Shown: positions 26,992-36,780 of the stretch, in pieces | Numbering within the stretch: position 1 is the first letter of the stretch | Layout of the letters: each line of letters begins with the position of its first letter | DNA from: an uncultured Actinomycetes bacterium | Lineage (GTDB): Bacteria; Actinomycetota; Thermoleophilia; RBG-16-64-13 | Direction: 5' to 3' | Assembly (NCBI GenBank): GCA_903873715.1 | Contig: CAIQPS010000087.1 | Coordinates: 1-58,898 of the forward strand | Length of the DNA: 58,898 nt | Translations under genes and position numbers: made by a program | Notes under the pieces: model-generated | Told to the model about the DNA's origin: nothing | Seen by the model: the letters and a program-made list of their open reading frames with translations, nothing else | The model's database searches: none

Positions 26992-29808
26992 CTAGTCGTC
27001 CCCGGAGGGTCCCTCGTCGATCGTTTCTGGCTCGGCTTTCTTGCGCCTCGGCCGCTTGGGGGCGGGCTCTTCCACCACGACCGGCTCCTCCGCCGGGACC
27101 GGAGCGCGCTCTTCCTCCGCGGCCGGCTCTTCTGCGGCCAACTCTTCGGGCTGCTGGTCCTCCACCGGAGCGCTCCAGCCCTGGTCGCCGCTCTCATAGC
27201 GGGTGACCGCCGACTGCTCCTCGTCGCTCGGGGCGGTCTCCCCGCTCCGGTCGAGGTCGAAGCCGCGATCGGATTCGAAGCTGCGGCTGAACTCGCCACT
27301 GCGGTCGAACTCCCGGCTGTTGGTGAACTCCTTGCTGCGATCGAACTCCCCGGTGAAGCCGGAGGTGTAGGTCTCGCTCTCGTCATCGAGGAAGACGTGG
27401 TCCGCGTCGGGCCACTGGATGTCGTCGCTGCGGCCCGAGCCTTCCAGGTACTGCCCGGTGAACTCGTCCACCGGGATGGCCCCCGAGCGGCGCGAGCTCG
27501 CCAGCCGCCTGCGGCGGCGCCACAACATGAAGCGCCACGCCGAGATGACGACAAGGATGAACCACGCGATGATCTCCAGCGTCTGGCCGAAGGTGTTGGC
27601 CCAGGTGCGGCCGTAGGTCATTACCACGTGGGTCTGGGTCGGGATCACCATCATGAACGACGGCGAAGCGAGGAACGGGCCCTTTGCTCCGCTCACGTGC
27701 CAGTTCGGGAAGTACGACACCTTGACCCACACCGGTTTGCCCACGGCGGCCTGATCGACGTCGAAGGTGAACTTCTCGTTGTCGAGCTGTTCGCTCACAA
27801 CGTGGCCCTCGGTGGTGTACGGCACCTGCGGGATGGTGATGGGCAGGTCGGCGGTGGCTTCATCGCCGGTGGCGGCCTGGTCGCCGCTCGTGGTCTGGTC
27901 GGCAGGAAGCACCTGGTCGAGGGTGATGCTGGCGAAGCCGGCGAGCGCCGGGTCGCCATTGTCCAGGATGATGGGAGTCTTGAGGACGCTCATGTCCTCG
28001 TACCACTTGACGGCCATGTCGCGCCATTGCACTTGCGGGATATCGATCTTGACGGGCTGGTTCTGCATGACCTCGGCGTAGCCGGTCATCCCCGCGATGC
28101 GGAAGATGTTGTAGTCCCCGAAGGTGGCCAGCAGGGTGGTGCGCCCGTCGGCCTTGGTGTCGGCCGTCACCTCCTCGGTGCAGGTGATGAAGTACTCGAT
28201 GTTCATCAGCTGCATGTGGGTGATCCCGTTGGCCACGTTGAGGGTGGGATAGTCCACCCCGATGATGGCGTTACTGGCCTGCTTGGACAGCTCCGCCTGG
28301 TTGATGAAGTGGAACGGCGCGGTGTAGGACGCCTCCATGAGCGTCCCCTCCATCGTCCACATGTTGGTCCAGTACGGGATGATCTCGAAGGCGCGCGGCG
28401 TCCCGAACTCGTCGATCTTGGAGTTGTGCTCCACCATCACGCGCTGCCCGCCGCCCAGGGTGTTCAAGTAGTTGTTGATCTCCTGGTACTGCGACCAGTT
28501 CTGCTTGCCCTCGTACCCCGAGTAGTTCCATTTGATCCAGCCCATGGCCGTGTGGCTGGTGAGGATGACCACCACCAAGAGCACGAGCGCGACGAGCGGC
28601 GTGTACATCCGCCTGGCTGTGATCCCCTTGGCGTCGAACAGGTCGTGGAACCAGACGGTGAACGGCCGGACCATCCAGCTGATGCCGTAGGCCGCCCACA
28701 GGTGGATCGACATGTACCAGAACGGCACCACGCGGGCGTTCCAGAGGCGGCCGCTCGGGAGGATCCAATACAGGATGAACACCACGAGGCTCATCCACAG
28801 CAGCGGCAGCAACCGCTTCTCGCGCTTGGCCACCGCGAACAGGAACCCGACGATGGCGGGGACGCCCACCGGCGCCAGCCACCAGCCTCCGAGCCCTTCC
28901 CACCCCAGTTGGTCCCAGGCCATGTGCGCCGTCCACTGCAGGTTCGCGGCGAACGGGATGGACCAGAAGGCGCTCAGGAAGAACCCGATGGCGGCCACGG
29001 CGGCCAGGTAGACCAGCGAGCGCCAGCGGAAGTTCACCAGAAGCAGCCCGGGCGAGACCACCACCAGGACGATGGTGGGCACTATGTGCGACAGCACGAG
29101 CGCCATGAGGATGAGGCAGTTGAGCACGAAGAACATGTTGAGCTTGGGCTTCTCCATGCCTCGGTACATCGTCCCCAGCCATAGGAACACCAGGGAGAAA
29201 CTGAGCATGTAGCCGAACTCGCCCGCCAGCGTACTGAGGACGTTGCCCCCGTAGATGGAGTAGCTCTCCATGAGGAGCATCACCACCGCGAAGACCGCCG
29301 CGATCACCGGGAAGGGCCGGCGGATGCGGAACAGGCGCCCGAACGCGTACGCGGTCCAGGGAAGGGCGAACACGCCCAGCACGGTGACCAGCTTGAACGC
29401 CAGCGTGTACGGCAGGAACCAGTTGAAGATGGCGATGAGCAGGAACGGGAACGGGAAGTAGAACGTGAGCATGGGCATGCCGGCATACCAGCCCGGGGCC
29501 CAACCGGTCAGCCTGAAGTGCGGGAGCAGTTCCTGGATGAGGTACTGCGCGGGGTAGTGATGCGCCCCGGTGTCGCCACCGGCGGTGGTGGTCAGGCTGA
29601 AGAGGAGGTTCGGCTTGTAGAAGACGAAGAGGACCGCGTAGATGATGAGGAACGCGACAAGGGTGGGGATCCAATCCCAGAGGTCCCCCTTCTCGACCAG
29701 ATCCTCCCGCGCGGGGGGGCGCCGAGGCGCAAAGCGCCGCTCGCGCTCAAGCCTGATGCCCTCCTGCGGCGAAGCGTCGTTCTCCAGCCGCCCCTCAGGA
29801 TCCCGCAT
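26992..29808 (-). CDS. PTPS-related large membrane protein (GT-C-like, YfhO-type)
   Basis: 938 aa. Cytoplasmic basic N-terminus, 11-13 helices, conserved TTTAGGDTGAHHYPAQYLIQ after helix 1, GWYAGMPMLTFYFPFPFL, and a large extracytoplasmic region from about residue 440, ending in a helix near 755. Matches the family named PTPS-related, thought to be lipid-linked sugar transferases. The last 180 aa are acidic and repetitive, with DRSGEF/DRSKEF units and a final Lys/Arg-Pro stretch, a cytoplasmic tail not typical of the family. AAGGAGAGGA precedes ATG 29808. Operon with a DPM1-like transferase and GtrA, which supply and flip the sugar donor. Confidence 0.82.
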   Translation of the reverse strand: MRDPEGRLENDASPQEGIRLERERRFAPRRPPAREDLVEKGDLWDWIPTLVAFLIIYAVLFVFYKPNLLFSLTTTAGGDTGAHHYPAQYLIQELLPHFRLTGWAPGWYAGMPMLTFYFPFPFLLIAIFNWFLPYTLAFKLVTVLGVFALPWTAYAFGRLFRIRRPFPVIAAVFAVVMLLMESYSIYGGNVLSTLAGEFGYMLSFSLVFLWLGTMYRGMEKPKLNMFFVLNCLILMALVLSHIVPTIVLVVVSPGLLLVNFRWRSLVYLAAVAAIGFFLSAFWSIPFAANLQWTAHMAWDQLGWEGLGGWWLAPVGVPAIVGFLFAVAKREKRLLPLLWMSLVVFILYWILPSGRLWNARVVPFWYMSIHLWAAYGISWMVRPFTVWFHDLFDAKGITARRMYTPLVALVLLVVVILTSHTAMGWIKWNYSGYEGKQNWSQYQEINNYLNTLGGGQRVMVEHNSKIDEFGTPRAFEIIPYWTNMWTMEGTLMEASYTAPFHFINQAELSKQASNAIIGVDYPTLNVANGITHMQLMNIEYFITCTEEVTADTKADGRTTLLATFGDYNIFRIAGMTGYAEVMQNQPVKIDIPQVQWRDMAVKWYEDMSVLKTPIILDNGDPALAGFASITLDQVLPADQTTSGDQAATGDEATADLPITIPQVPYTTEGHVVSEQLDNEKFTFDVDQAAVGKPVWVKVSYFPNWHVSGAKGPFLASPSFMMVIPTQTHVVMTYGRTWANTFGQTLEIIAWFILVVISAWRFMLWRRRRRLASSRRSGAIPVDEFTGQYLEGSGRSDDIQWPDADHVFLDDESETYTSGFTGEFDRSKEFTNSREFDRSGEFSRSFESDRGFDLDRSGETAPSDEEQSAVTRYESGDQGWSAPVEDQQPEELAAEEPAAEEERAPVPAEEPVVVEEPAPKRPRRKKAEPETIDEGPSGDD

Positions 29809-30526
29809 TCCTCTCCTTCCACAAGATGAGCCTCAGCCGCAGCAACGCCTTCATGGTGCGCGGTATGCGACGTACTATAGACGAACGCGCTTTCCTTTTC
29901 TCCTCGACAGTCACGGGGATCGCGGCCACCTTCACCTTGCCTCGCCGCGCGCGGATGATGAGCTCGGTGTCGAAGATGTCCTGGCGCATCACAGTCTGGG
30001 GCGCGTACTTCTGCACCACCTCACGCCGCAGGACCTTCATGCCGTGCGTGTCGTCCATCTTGCGGTCGAAGAGCGTGCGCAGGATGGTGGTGAACCCGTA
30101 GGAGATCATATGGCGGATGGGGGAGCGCTTGTCCTCCGCGCCCTCCATCAACTTGCTGCCCACCACGATGCCCGCGTCCTTGGCCAGCAGGTCTCCGGCG
30201 GCAAGCATGAAGGGGATGTCGTGGAAGTCGATGTCGAAGTTGCAGACGAAGTCGCCGCGACCCTCGAGCATGCCGGTCTTCATGGCATAGCCGTAATCCG
30301 GGATGGGGACCCGCAACGCTTTTATGCGCGGGTTCTCCGAGGCCAGCCGTTCGGCTATCTCGGGAGTGGCGTCGGAGCTGCCGTTCTCGGCCAGGATCAT
30401 CTCGTAATCGACGCCCTTTGCATCCATCTCCGTGACCATCTCGGCCACCTCGGCCTCGAGGCATTCGGCCTCGTTGTGGATGGGGATGATCACCGAGTAG
30501 CGGGGCGCGCCGGCCGGGTCAGGCAT
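29795..30526 (-). CDS. DPM1-like GT2 polyprenyl-phosphate sugar transferase
   Basis: 243 aa, GT-A fold: YSVIIPIHNEAECLEAEV, ILAENGSSDATPEIAE, PDYGYAMKTGMLEGRGDFV, FDIDFHD (metal-binding DxD), IVVGSKLMEGAED and a MRQDIFDTELIIRA segment. It makes polyprenyl-phospho-sugar on the cytoplasmic face. AAGGAACAAG precedes ATG 30526. It overlaps the upstream gtrA by 8 nt and the downstream membrane gene by 14 nt. Confidence 0.9.
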   Translation of the reverse strand: MPDPAGAPRYSVIIPIHNEAECLEAEVAEMVTEMDAKGVDYEMILAENGSSDATPEIAERLASENPRIKALRVPIPDYGYAMKTGMLEGRGDFVCNFDIDFHDIPFMLAAGDLLAKDAGIVVGSKLMEGAEDKRSPIRHMISYGFTTILRTLFDRKMDDTHGMKVLRREVVQKYAPQTVMRQDIFDTELIIRARRGKVKVAAIPVTVEEKRKARSSIVRRIPRTMKALLRLRLILWKERNAGS

Positions 30527-31052
30527 CTTGTTCCTTCTTCGTAGGTGACTCTTGGACTGTATCGACGGCCGGACCGGTTTCGGAGAGACCGTCGTGCTTC
30601 TTGAGCGCGGTGTGGCGGAAGGCCAGGTACCGGCTCCCGAGGAAGTTCCAGACCACGGCCACGATGGCCGCCGCGAACGTCTCGGCTTCCCGGATGAGGA
30701 ACGATTCCGACTTGAAGCCCAGGTTGAGAGCGGTGAAGACCACCAGGTTCACCACGAGCGGCGGCAGGTTGACGAGGAAGAAGAACCCGAATTCGCGCCA
30801 GCCTTTGCCGGACTTGCCCGCTCCGAACGTCCAGTATTTGTTCCACACGAAACTGTTGGCGATCCCCAGCACGTAGGCGATGGCGTTGGCGGGGATGTCC
30901 GGCACGCCGATGACCTTGGCGAGCAGCGCGAAGATGCCGAGAGTGACCAGCGTGTTGCTGACCCCGATGACGATGAACCGCAGCGCCTGTCCGGACGCGC
31001 GGTCGCGGCTCAGGAGCCGGGAAACGCGGGATGGTTCACCTCTGGGGATCAC
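30519..31052 (-). CDS. GtrA-like membrane protein
   Basis: About 177 aa with four helices and the family opener LRFIVIGVSNTLVTLGIFAL plus GIANSFVWNKYWTF and WNFLGSRYLAFRH. GtrA proteins are believed to move polyprenyl-phospho-sugars across the membrane for GT-C enzymes. GTG 31052 is the probable start, just downstream of a TTAGCATAT box; the open frame reaches 31100 but would overlap mtaB. Confidence 0.85.
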   Translation of the reverse strand: MIPRGEPSRVSRLLSRDRASGQALRFIVIGVSNTLVTLGIFALLAKVIGVPDIPANAIAYVLGIANSFVWNKYWTFGAGKSGKGWREFGFFFLVNLPPLVVNLVVFTALNLGFKSESFLIREAETFAAAIVAVVWNFLGSRYLAFRHTALKKHDGLSETGPAVDTVQESPTKKEQDA

Positions 31053-31078
31053 GGGCCATATGCTAACATCCGTCGCCC

Positions 31079-32620
31079 ATGGCGACCCCTGCAGAAACAA
31101 AGACGGTGGCCTTCCGCACCATCGGGTGCAAGCTCAACCAGTGTGAGACCGCGCAGATGCAGGAGACCCTTCTGGCCGATGGCTACCGCCTCGTCGATTG
31201 GGACTCCGCAGCAGACATCAGAGTGGTCAACACATGCACGGTCACGGCCAAGAGCGACCGCACCTGCCGCCACGAGATCAGACTGGCCAAGCGGCTGGAC
31301 CCAGGCTGTGCCGTGGTGGTCACCGGCTGCTACGCGCAGACGGCTCCGGACGCCGTCGCGGCCATCCCCGGCGTGGACCTGGTGCTGGGCAACCTGGACA
31401 AGCTGCGGTTGGCGGAACACCTGGCGGGGATCGGACCGGCGATCGCCGGCGCGCCGGAGACCACGGAGGAACGGGCCGGCGAGGCCGCGCCCGGCGCTGG
31501 CAGCCCCGCGGCGCCCGCAGGCGTCGCCGGCACCGAGCCGCGCCATCCCGCACTGTCGGTGTCCCCGTACCCGGAGCACCCCGAGTTCGAAGGCGAGTTC
31601 TTCAGCCATTTCTACGGCTATACCAGGGCCTTCCTCAAGGTCCAGACCGGCTGCGACTCCTATTGCGCCTACTGCATCATCCCGATAGCCCGCGGGCCGG
31701 CGCGCAGCATGCCCAAAGCAGACGTGCTCCGCGAGGTGGGTCTGCTGGCGGAACGGGGGTTCCGGGAGGTGGTGCTCACCGGCATCAACCTGGGAAGTTG
31801 GGGCCGCGACACCGGCGAAGGGTCCATCGCCGACCTGCTCGACGCACTGCTCTCCCGCGACACGGGCGGCGCCCCGGACGTGGTGGGCCGCTACCGACTG
31901 AGCTCCATCGAGCCGCTGGAGGTCGACGGTGCGCTCATGGCTTCCATCGAAGCTGCGGGCGACCGGGTGGCGCGCCACTTCCACCTGCCCCTGCAGAGCG
32001 GGAGCGACTCGGTGCTGCGCCGCATGAGCCGGCCCTACACGGCGGCCGGATACCTGGCGATCGCCACCGAACTGGCCGCACGGTTCCCCGACGCCGCCAT
32101 CGGGGCGGACGTCATCGTCGGCTTCCCGGGCGAGACAGAGGCCGAGTTCGCGGAGACCCTGGCGTTCGTCGAGCATGCGCCGCTCACCTATCTGCACGTG
32201 TTCAGCTACAGCGACCGTCCGGGCACCAAGGCATCTCAGATGGGCTCCAAGGTGCCCCCTGACACGGTCCACGATCGCAGTGTGGCTCTCCGGGCGTTGG
32301 GAGAGCGTAAGAATGTCGGTTTTCGCGATAGGCTGAGAGGGACCGCGCAGCGAGTCCTGGTCCTCAAGGAGCGGGACGCCGCCGGCAGGCTGGTGGGGAT
32401 CACCGGCAACTACGTGGAGGCCCTTCTTGACGGAGACGACGCGCTGATGAACCGCTTCGCGACCGTGCGCCTGGAGGAACCGGGCGAGGACGGCCGCTGG
32501 ACGGCCACCCTGCTCGAGGCCGAGCCGGACGCGGGCAACGCCGAGGCTGGGCCGGGCGCAGCGGGGCCACGCGGCGCAGCCGACAGCAGGCCGGCACCGG
32601 GCGGCGCGGGAGGCTGCTGA
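31079..32620 (+). CDS. mtaB: tRNA t6A37 methylthiotransferase MtaB
   Basis: Radical-SAM enzyme making ms2t6A at position 37 of ANN-decoding tRNAs. Three N-terminal Cys for the auxiliary cluster lie in [26 protein letters not shown] and [10 protein letters not shown]; the SAM cluster is [21 protein letters not shown] and [13 protein letters not shown] are further MtaB signatures and distinguish it from MiaB and RimO. It is long (513 aa) owing to an Ala/Gly/Pro-rich insert near 31438-31545 and a low-complexity C-terminal tail. ATG 31079 lies 9 nt from TAACAT, near-leaderless. Stop and dtd start overlap. Confidence 0.94.
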   Translation: MATPAETKTVAFRTIGCKLNQCETAQMQETLLADGYRLVDWDSAADIRVVNTCTVTAKSDRTCRHEIRLAKRLDPGCAVVVTGCYAQTAPDAVAAIPGVDLVLGNLDKLRLAEHLAGIGPAIAGAPETTEERAGEAAPGAGSPAAPAGVAGTEPRHPALSVSPYPEHPEFEGEFFSHFYGYTRAFLKVQTGCDSYCAYCIIPIARGPARSMPKADVLREVGLLAERGFREVVLTGINLGSWGRDTGEGSIADLLDALLSRDTGGAPDVVGRYRLSSIEPLEVDGALMASIEAAGDRVARHFHLPLQSGSDSVLRRMSRPYTAAGYLAIATELAARFPDAAIGADVIVGFPGETEAEFAETLAFVEHAPLTYLHVFSYSDRPGTKASQMGSKVPPDTVHDRSVALRALGERKNVGFRDRLRGTAQRVLVLKERDAAGRLVGITGNYVEALLDGDDALMNRFATVRLEEPGEDGRWTATLLEAEPDAGNAEAGPGAAGPRGAADSRPAPGGAGGC

Positions 32621-33162
32621 TGCGGGCGCTCGTCCAGCGCGTGCAGCGTGCGTCCGTCGAGGTGGACGGGGCGGTCGTCGGTGAGATAGGGCCGGGACTG
32701 CTCGTCTTGGTGGGGGTAGGCAAGAGCGACACCGGCGGCGGTGGAGCGGCAGGGCCGGGCGGCGGAGCGGCCGCGGGGCTGGATGCCGGCATCGCCAGGG
32801 CGCGCTCCCTGGCGGACAAGGTCGCCAACCTCCGCATCTTCTACGACTCCGAGGGCAAGTCGAACCTGTCGCTGCTCGACACCGGCGGCGCGGCCCTCGT
32901 CATCAGCCAGTTCACCCTCTACGCCGACTACCGGCGCGGACGGCGGCCCTCGTTCAGCGACGCGGCCGACCCCGGTCCGGCCGCGACCCTGGTCGACGAG
33001 TTCCGAGGGGCTCTGGAGCGCCTCGGGGTCGCGACGGCATCCGGCAGGTTCGCCGCGCACATGGTGGTGTCGCTCGTGAACGACGGCCCGTACACCATCC
33101 TCGTCGACACCGACGAGTTGGATTCGCCGCGCCGCGGCGGCGGGCGCCCTTCGGAGGCCTGA
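32620..33162 (+). CDS. dtd: D-aminoacyl-tRNA deacylase
   Basis: Edits D-amino acids from tRNA. 180 aa with [38 protein letters not shown] and [11 protein letters not shown], whose Gly-Pro supplies the cross-subunit active site (usual NxGPVT). Longer than the usual 145-150 aa because of a Gly/Ala-rich insert of about 20 residues after VGVGKSD (near 32728-32784) and a C-terminal extension. The start overlaps the mtaB stop. Confidence 0.95.
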   Translation: MRALVQRVQRASVEVDGAVVGEIGPGLLVLVGVGKSDTGGGGAAGPGGGAAAGLDAGIARARSLADKVANLRIFYDSEGKSNLSLLDTGGAALVISQFTLYADYRRGRRPSFSDAADPGPAATLVDEFRGALERLGVATASGRFAAHMVVSLVNDGPYTILVDTDELDSPRRGGGRPSEA

Positions 33163-33164
33163 GG

Positions 33165-33977
33165 GTGCGCCTCCCGGACTATCACACCCACACCGTACGC
33201 TGCGGCCACGCCCGCGGGACGCCGTCCGAGTACGTGGCCTGCGCTCAGGCCGCCGGACTGCTCGCCATCGGCTGCGCCGACCACCTGCCGCTGCTCCCCG
33301 AGCCCGACCCCGAGCTGGCCATGGGGGCGTGCGAACTGGAGGACTACGTCGCGGAAGTGAAGGAGCTCCAGAGCCGGCTCCCCGGTTTCGTGCTCCTGGG
33401 GATCGAGGCCGACTACCGCCCCGACACCATCGTGGAGGTCCGGGCGCTGCTCGACAGCCGCCCGTTCGACTACGTCATCGGCTCGGTGCACCATCTCGGG
33501 GACTGGGGCTTCGACGATCCCCGCCAGATCGACCGTTACGAATCGGCGGACATCGACGCCATGTGGGCCGAGTACTTCGAACTGGTGGGCGACGCGGCCG
33601 AGACCGGCCTGTTCAGCATCATCGGACACCTGGACCTGGTGAAGAAGTTCGGCCACAGGGCCGCGCGGCCCCTGGAGGCGGAGCTCGAGCGGCTGCTCGC
33701 CCGCCTCGCGGCGGCGGGGGTGGCGGTGGAGATCAACACCGCGGGACTGCACAAGCCGGTCGGAGAGGCCTACCCCTCGCCGGCCATCCTCAGGAAGTTG
33801 CGGAAGGCCGGGGTGCCCATCACGTTCGGCTCCGACGCGCACCGGCCCGAAGAGGTGGGCCGGGACTTCGCCCACGCCGTAGGCCTGGCCCGCGCCGCGG
33901 GATACGACTCGTTCGCGGTCCTCGTACCCGACCCCGACGGCGGGCGCGCCCGCCTGACTCAGGCGCCTTTCGCATGA
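33165..33977 (+). CDS. HisJ-type histidinol-phosphatase (PHP family)
   Basis: 270 aa, PHP phosphoesterase fold with DYHTHTVRCGHARG, GCADHLPLLPEP, GIEADYRPD, DYVIGSVHHLGDWGFDDP, IIGHLDLVKKFG and FGSDAHRPEEVG, matching the HisJ subfamily whose product is histidinol. No other histidine genes are near, so another phosphate ester is possible. The start is a GTG immediately following the dtd stop. The stop overlaps the next start (ATGA). Confidence 0.88.
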   Translation: MRLPDYHTHTVRCGHARGTPSEYVACAQAAGLLAIGCADHLPLLPEPDPELAMGACELEDYVAEVKELQSRLPGFVLLGIEADYRPDTIVEVRALLDSRPFDYVIGSVHHLGDWGFDDPRQIDRYESADIDAMWAEYFELVGDAAETGLFSIIGHLDLVKKFGHRAARPLEAELERLLARLAAAGVAVEINTAGLHKPVGEAYPSPAILRKLRKAGVPITFGSDAHRPEEVGRDFAHAVGLARAAGYDSFAVLVPDPDGGRARLTQAPFA

Positions 33978-34873
33978 ACGCTGCGGTCATCTTCAATCCC
34001 AACTCCGGCAGGGGCCGCGCGGGCGCCATCGCCCACACAGTCGCCCTGAGCCTGTCCAAGCGCGGCGTGGAATGCGACCTGCGCGCCACCCGGCGCCCCA
34101 AAGAGGCCATCGTCCTGGCCGAGCACTCCGCCCCTCACGTCGACGTCGTGGTGGCGATCGGCGGAGACGGCACCATCAACGAGGTCACCAACGGCATGGC
34201 ACGCGCCCGGGACAAGGCCGGTCCGGGAGTGCGGCAGCCGATGCTGGGGATCGTCCCGGCCGGCACGGTGAACGTCCTGTCGCTCGAACTGGGCATCCCG
34301 TTCCAGGTGGAACGGGCCTGCGCGGTCATCGCCGCGGGCAAGACGATGTCCCTGGACCAGGGCAACGTCAACGGCCGCCGCTTCATGCTGATGATGGGAG
34401 CCGGCATCGACGCCCTCACGGTGCGGAACGTGGACCCGGCCGCAAAACGCCGTTACAGAGAGATGGCGTTCGTCACCACCGGCATGAAGCTGGGGTTCAC
34501 CCACAAGCACCCGGCCTTCGTGGTGGTCGCGAACGGTGAGGAATACCTGGCCACGTTCATGGTGGCGGGCAACAGCCGCTGGTATGCCGGGCGCTTCGGG
34601 GTGACGCCCATGGCCGACCCCACCGACGGGGTCCTCGACCTCGTGCTCTACACAGGCCTGGACCGCGCCGGCCTGGCCGGATTCTGGCTGGGCGTGCCGA
34701 GCGGGCTGCATCTGCGGGCCAAGAAGGTCCTGTATCTGCACGCCACGAAGGCGGAGATCCGCCCCATCAGCAACGATGAGCCCATCTGGTATCAGACCGA
34801 CGGAGAGGTGGCCGGCAGATTGCCTGCCCACCTGGAAGTGGAGCCGCACGCCATCGAGGTGCTGATACCTTAG
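33974..34873 (+). CDS. Diacylglycerol kinase-like (YegS/LCB5 family) lipid kinase
   Basis: About 299 aa with IFNPNSGRGRAG at the N-terminus, IGGDGTINEVTNGMA (nucleotide binding), GIVPAGTVNVLSLELGIP and a C-terminal FGVTPMADPTDGVLDLVLYTG. Phosphorylates a lipid such as diacylglycerol or a related sphingoid-like lipid. Last gene of the mtaB-dtd-hisJ-like run, all overlapping. A GGGGCC-GAC-GGCCCC hairpin follows. Confidence 0.9.
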   Translation: MNAAVIFNPNSGRGRAGAIAHTVALSLSKRGVECDLRATRRPKEAIVLAEHSAPHVDVVVAIGGDGTINEVTNGMARARDKAGPGVRQPMLGIVPAGTVNVLSLELGIPFQVERACAVIAAGKTMSLDQGNVNGRRFMLMMGAGIDALTVRNVDPAAKRRYREMAFVTTGMKLGFTHKHPAFVVVANGEEYLATFMVAGNSRWYAGRFGVTPMADPTDGVLDLVLYTGLDRAGLAGFWLGVPSGLHLRAKKVLYLHATKAEIRPISNDEPIWYQTDGEVAGRLPAHLEVEPHAIEVLIP

Positions 34874-34884
34874 CGGCGGCGTCC

Positions 34885-34899
34885 GGGGCCGACGGCCCC
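34885..34899 (+). terminator. Hairpin after the lipid kinase gene
   Basis: GGGGCC-GAC-GGCCCC 12 nt after the stop, without a T-run. The rest of the 113-bp convergent gap (34874-34986) is GC-rich with more potential hairpins. Confidence 0.45.
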
Positions 34900-34986
34900 T
34901 GAGGACCAAGCGCAGTGCCCCGGTCGCGGCGCACCGGGGGAGGCAGCACCGCAGCCGGTGCCGGCGGCCCCGCCGGCCCGCGCCGG

Positions 34987-36054
34987 TCACGCCAGGTTGG
35001 AGAGGACGCGCTCCACGAGCCTGTCGATCCGGAACAGGGCGTCCACCACCCGCGGGTCGAACTGCAGCGCCCGCTCCTGTCTGATCTCGGCCAAGGCGGC
35101 CGGAGCGCTCCACGCCGGTTTGTACGGGCGGGTATGCAGCAGGGCATCGAAGACGTCCGCCAAAGCGACGATGCGGGCAGCAAGCGGGATCTCCTCACCG
35201 CGCAGGCCCCGGGGATACCCCCGGCCGTCCCAGTGCTCGTGATGGGACGCCGCGATCTCCCGGGCCATGCGCAGCACGTCCGACTGCGCCCCACTGAGCA
35301 GTTCGGCACCGAGCACGGCATGGTGACGCATGGCCGCCCGCTCCTCGTTGGTGTCGAGGCTGCCCTCTTTCAGGAGCACCTTGTCGGTGACGGCGATCTT
35401 GCCGAGGTCGTGCAACGGGGCCGCGTTCGATATCAGCCATACCTGGTCGCGGCCGAGCCCCAGCTCCTCGGCGATCATGCCGCTGAGCCGGCCCACCCGT
35501 TTCGTGTGCTCGCCCGTGGCGTCGTCCCGCAGCTCGGCCACCCGGCTGAGCAACTCGAGGGTCTCCTGCTGGGCCTGGCGCACCTCGCTGCTGCGCCGCC
35601 GGACCAAGCCTTCCATGATGTTCCTGGCCTCCCGCAGGCGGACGTACACGAATCGGGTGTCTAGAAGGCTGTGGACACGAAGGCGCAGTTCCTCCGGGTC
35701 CACAGGTTTGGTCACGTAGTCCTTCGCGCCGGCGCTCAGCGACCGCCGGCCGACCGCCGGGTCGGGCGACCCCAGTGCGAGGATCGGGAGGAACCGCTCG
35801 GGTGCCACCCTGGCGATCACTTCGGCTACCAGACCCGGCCCGTCGAAGGCGGGCCCGTCCACGTCCACCACCAGGAGATCGGGGTCGGCGGTCTGTACGT
35901 AGCGGCGCATCTGCTCCGGGCCGGTGATCTGGATCAGCCGGGGGTAGCCGGCTCTCTCCAGCACCCGCATGACCGACTCGGCCGATACCGGCTCGGGCTC
36001 CACCAAGACGATCTCCGCCTGGGCGTAACTGCGCTCCATCGGGTCCACGGTCAC
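34987..36054 (-). CDS. Response regulator with HD-GYP phosphodiesterase domain
   Basis: About 355 aa. Receiver domain at about 15-125 with the phospho-acceptor region DLLVVDVDGP and the late KDYVTKPVDPEEL; helical linker; HD-GYP domain with GEHTKRVGRLS, PLHDLGKIAVTD and HHEHWDGRGYPRGL. Degrades cyclic di-GMP or a related dinucleotide. GTG 36054 overlaps the previous stop (GTGA); ATG 36039 is an alternative. Last of a three-gene operon with two secreted proteins. No dedicated histidine kinase is present. Confidence 0.92.
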   Translation of the reverse strand: MTVDPMERSYAQAEIVLVEPEPVSAESVMRVLERAGYPRLIQITGPEQMRRYVQTADPDLLVVDVDGPAFDGPGLVAEVIARVAPERFLPILALGSPDPAVGRRSLSAGAKDYVTKPVDPEELRLRVHSLLDTRFVYVRLREARNIMEGLVRRRSSEVRQAQQETLELLSRVAELRDDATGEHTKRVGRLSGMIAEELGLGRDQVWLISNAAPLHDLGKIAVTDKVLLKEGSLDTNEERAAMRHHAVLGAELLSGAQSDVLRMAREIAASHHEHWDGRGYPRGLRGEEIPLAARIVALADVFDALLHTRPYKPAWSAPAALAEIRQERALQFDPRVVDALFRIDRLVERVLSNLA

Positions 36055-36770
36055 TGGCCCGCCGCCTGGGCCACGGTGCTGTCGACGGTGGACTCGTCCA
36101 TGGAGAGGGACGTGTACTTGCTGCCCCAGTCGGCGGGCACGAAGCGCTTGGCGGCTCCGTTGTCGATCTTGAACCGGCCCTGGAACGAGCCCATTGGTAC
36201 GTAGTAGGTACCGGGCACCACGCTGATGTCGCCGGTGCCGAGGAAGAACAGGCACGTGTCGCCCAGTTGGGTGAGCGGCGCCCCATCGACGAGGACCTTC
36301 ACCTTGGTCTCGGTGTCGGCCTTGGTGGGGCCGCCGAACTTGTCGCCCACGACGTAGGCCTGGGTGGTGATGCCCCCCGGTTCGAGGATGGTCACCTCGT
36401 CGCCCACGCCGGCGTCACCTTTGAAGCATTTGGCCACCGTGAGGGTCAGCTTGGTGTACACCACGGTGTTGAAGTCGAGGTAGGAGACGTCGGTGACCTC
36501 GCCCCGCACCACCAGGTCAGACACGCTCTTCAGCTGACCCACACTGGTGTAGACGACCGCGAAATCGCAACTCAGGATCTGTTCGGGCAACTGCGCCCCG
36601 TCGGCCGCGGCAGGCTCCGCGATCGTGCCCGCTCCGAGCCCGGCGATGACGTCGGCCTGCCCGGGCTGCACCGGGACACCGGACCCGAGCAGCATGAAGG
36701 ACGCCACGATCGCTGCGGCCAGCACCGCGACCCCTGCGAACGAAGCGATCGCTCTTCCTGACAGCTTCAT
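36051..36770 (-). CDS. Secreted protein of unknown function
   Basis: About 239 aa. Start MKLSGRAIASFAG with a hydrophobic signal segment (VAVLAAAIVASFMLL), so exported or anchored. The mature part has LVVRGEVTDVSYLDFNTVVY and LTLTVAKCFKGDAGVGDEVT, a beta-rich pattern seen in several secreted bacterial proteins, plus a Cys pair. No named function. AGGGGG lies 9 nt before ATG 36770; ATG 36776 is another option. Only 10 nt separate it from the upstream protease. Confidence 0.75.
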   Translation of the reverse strand: MKLSGRAIASFAGVAVLAAAIVASFMLLGSGVPVQPGQADVIAGLGAGTIAEPAAADGAQLPEQILSCDFAVVYTSVGQLKSVSDLVVRGEVTDVSYLDFNTVVYTKLTLTVAKCFKGDAGVGDEVTILEPGGITTQAYVVGDKFGGPTKADTETKVKVLVDGAPLTQLGDTCLFFLGTGDISVVPGTYYVPMGSFQGRFKIDNGAAKRFVPADWGSKYTSLSMDESTVDSTVAQAAGQ

Positions 36771-36780
36771 GGTCATCCCC

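Noticed and set aside
26842-29184. 780-codon plus-strand ORF opposite the PTPS-related gene
   Set aside because: Antisense shadow with His/Asp/Gly-rich composition typical of GC-rich frames.
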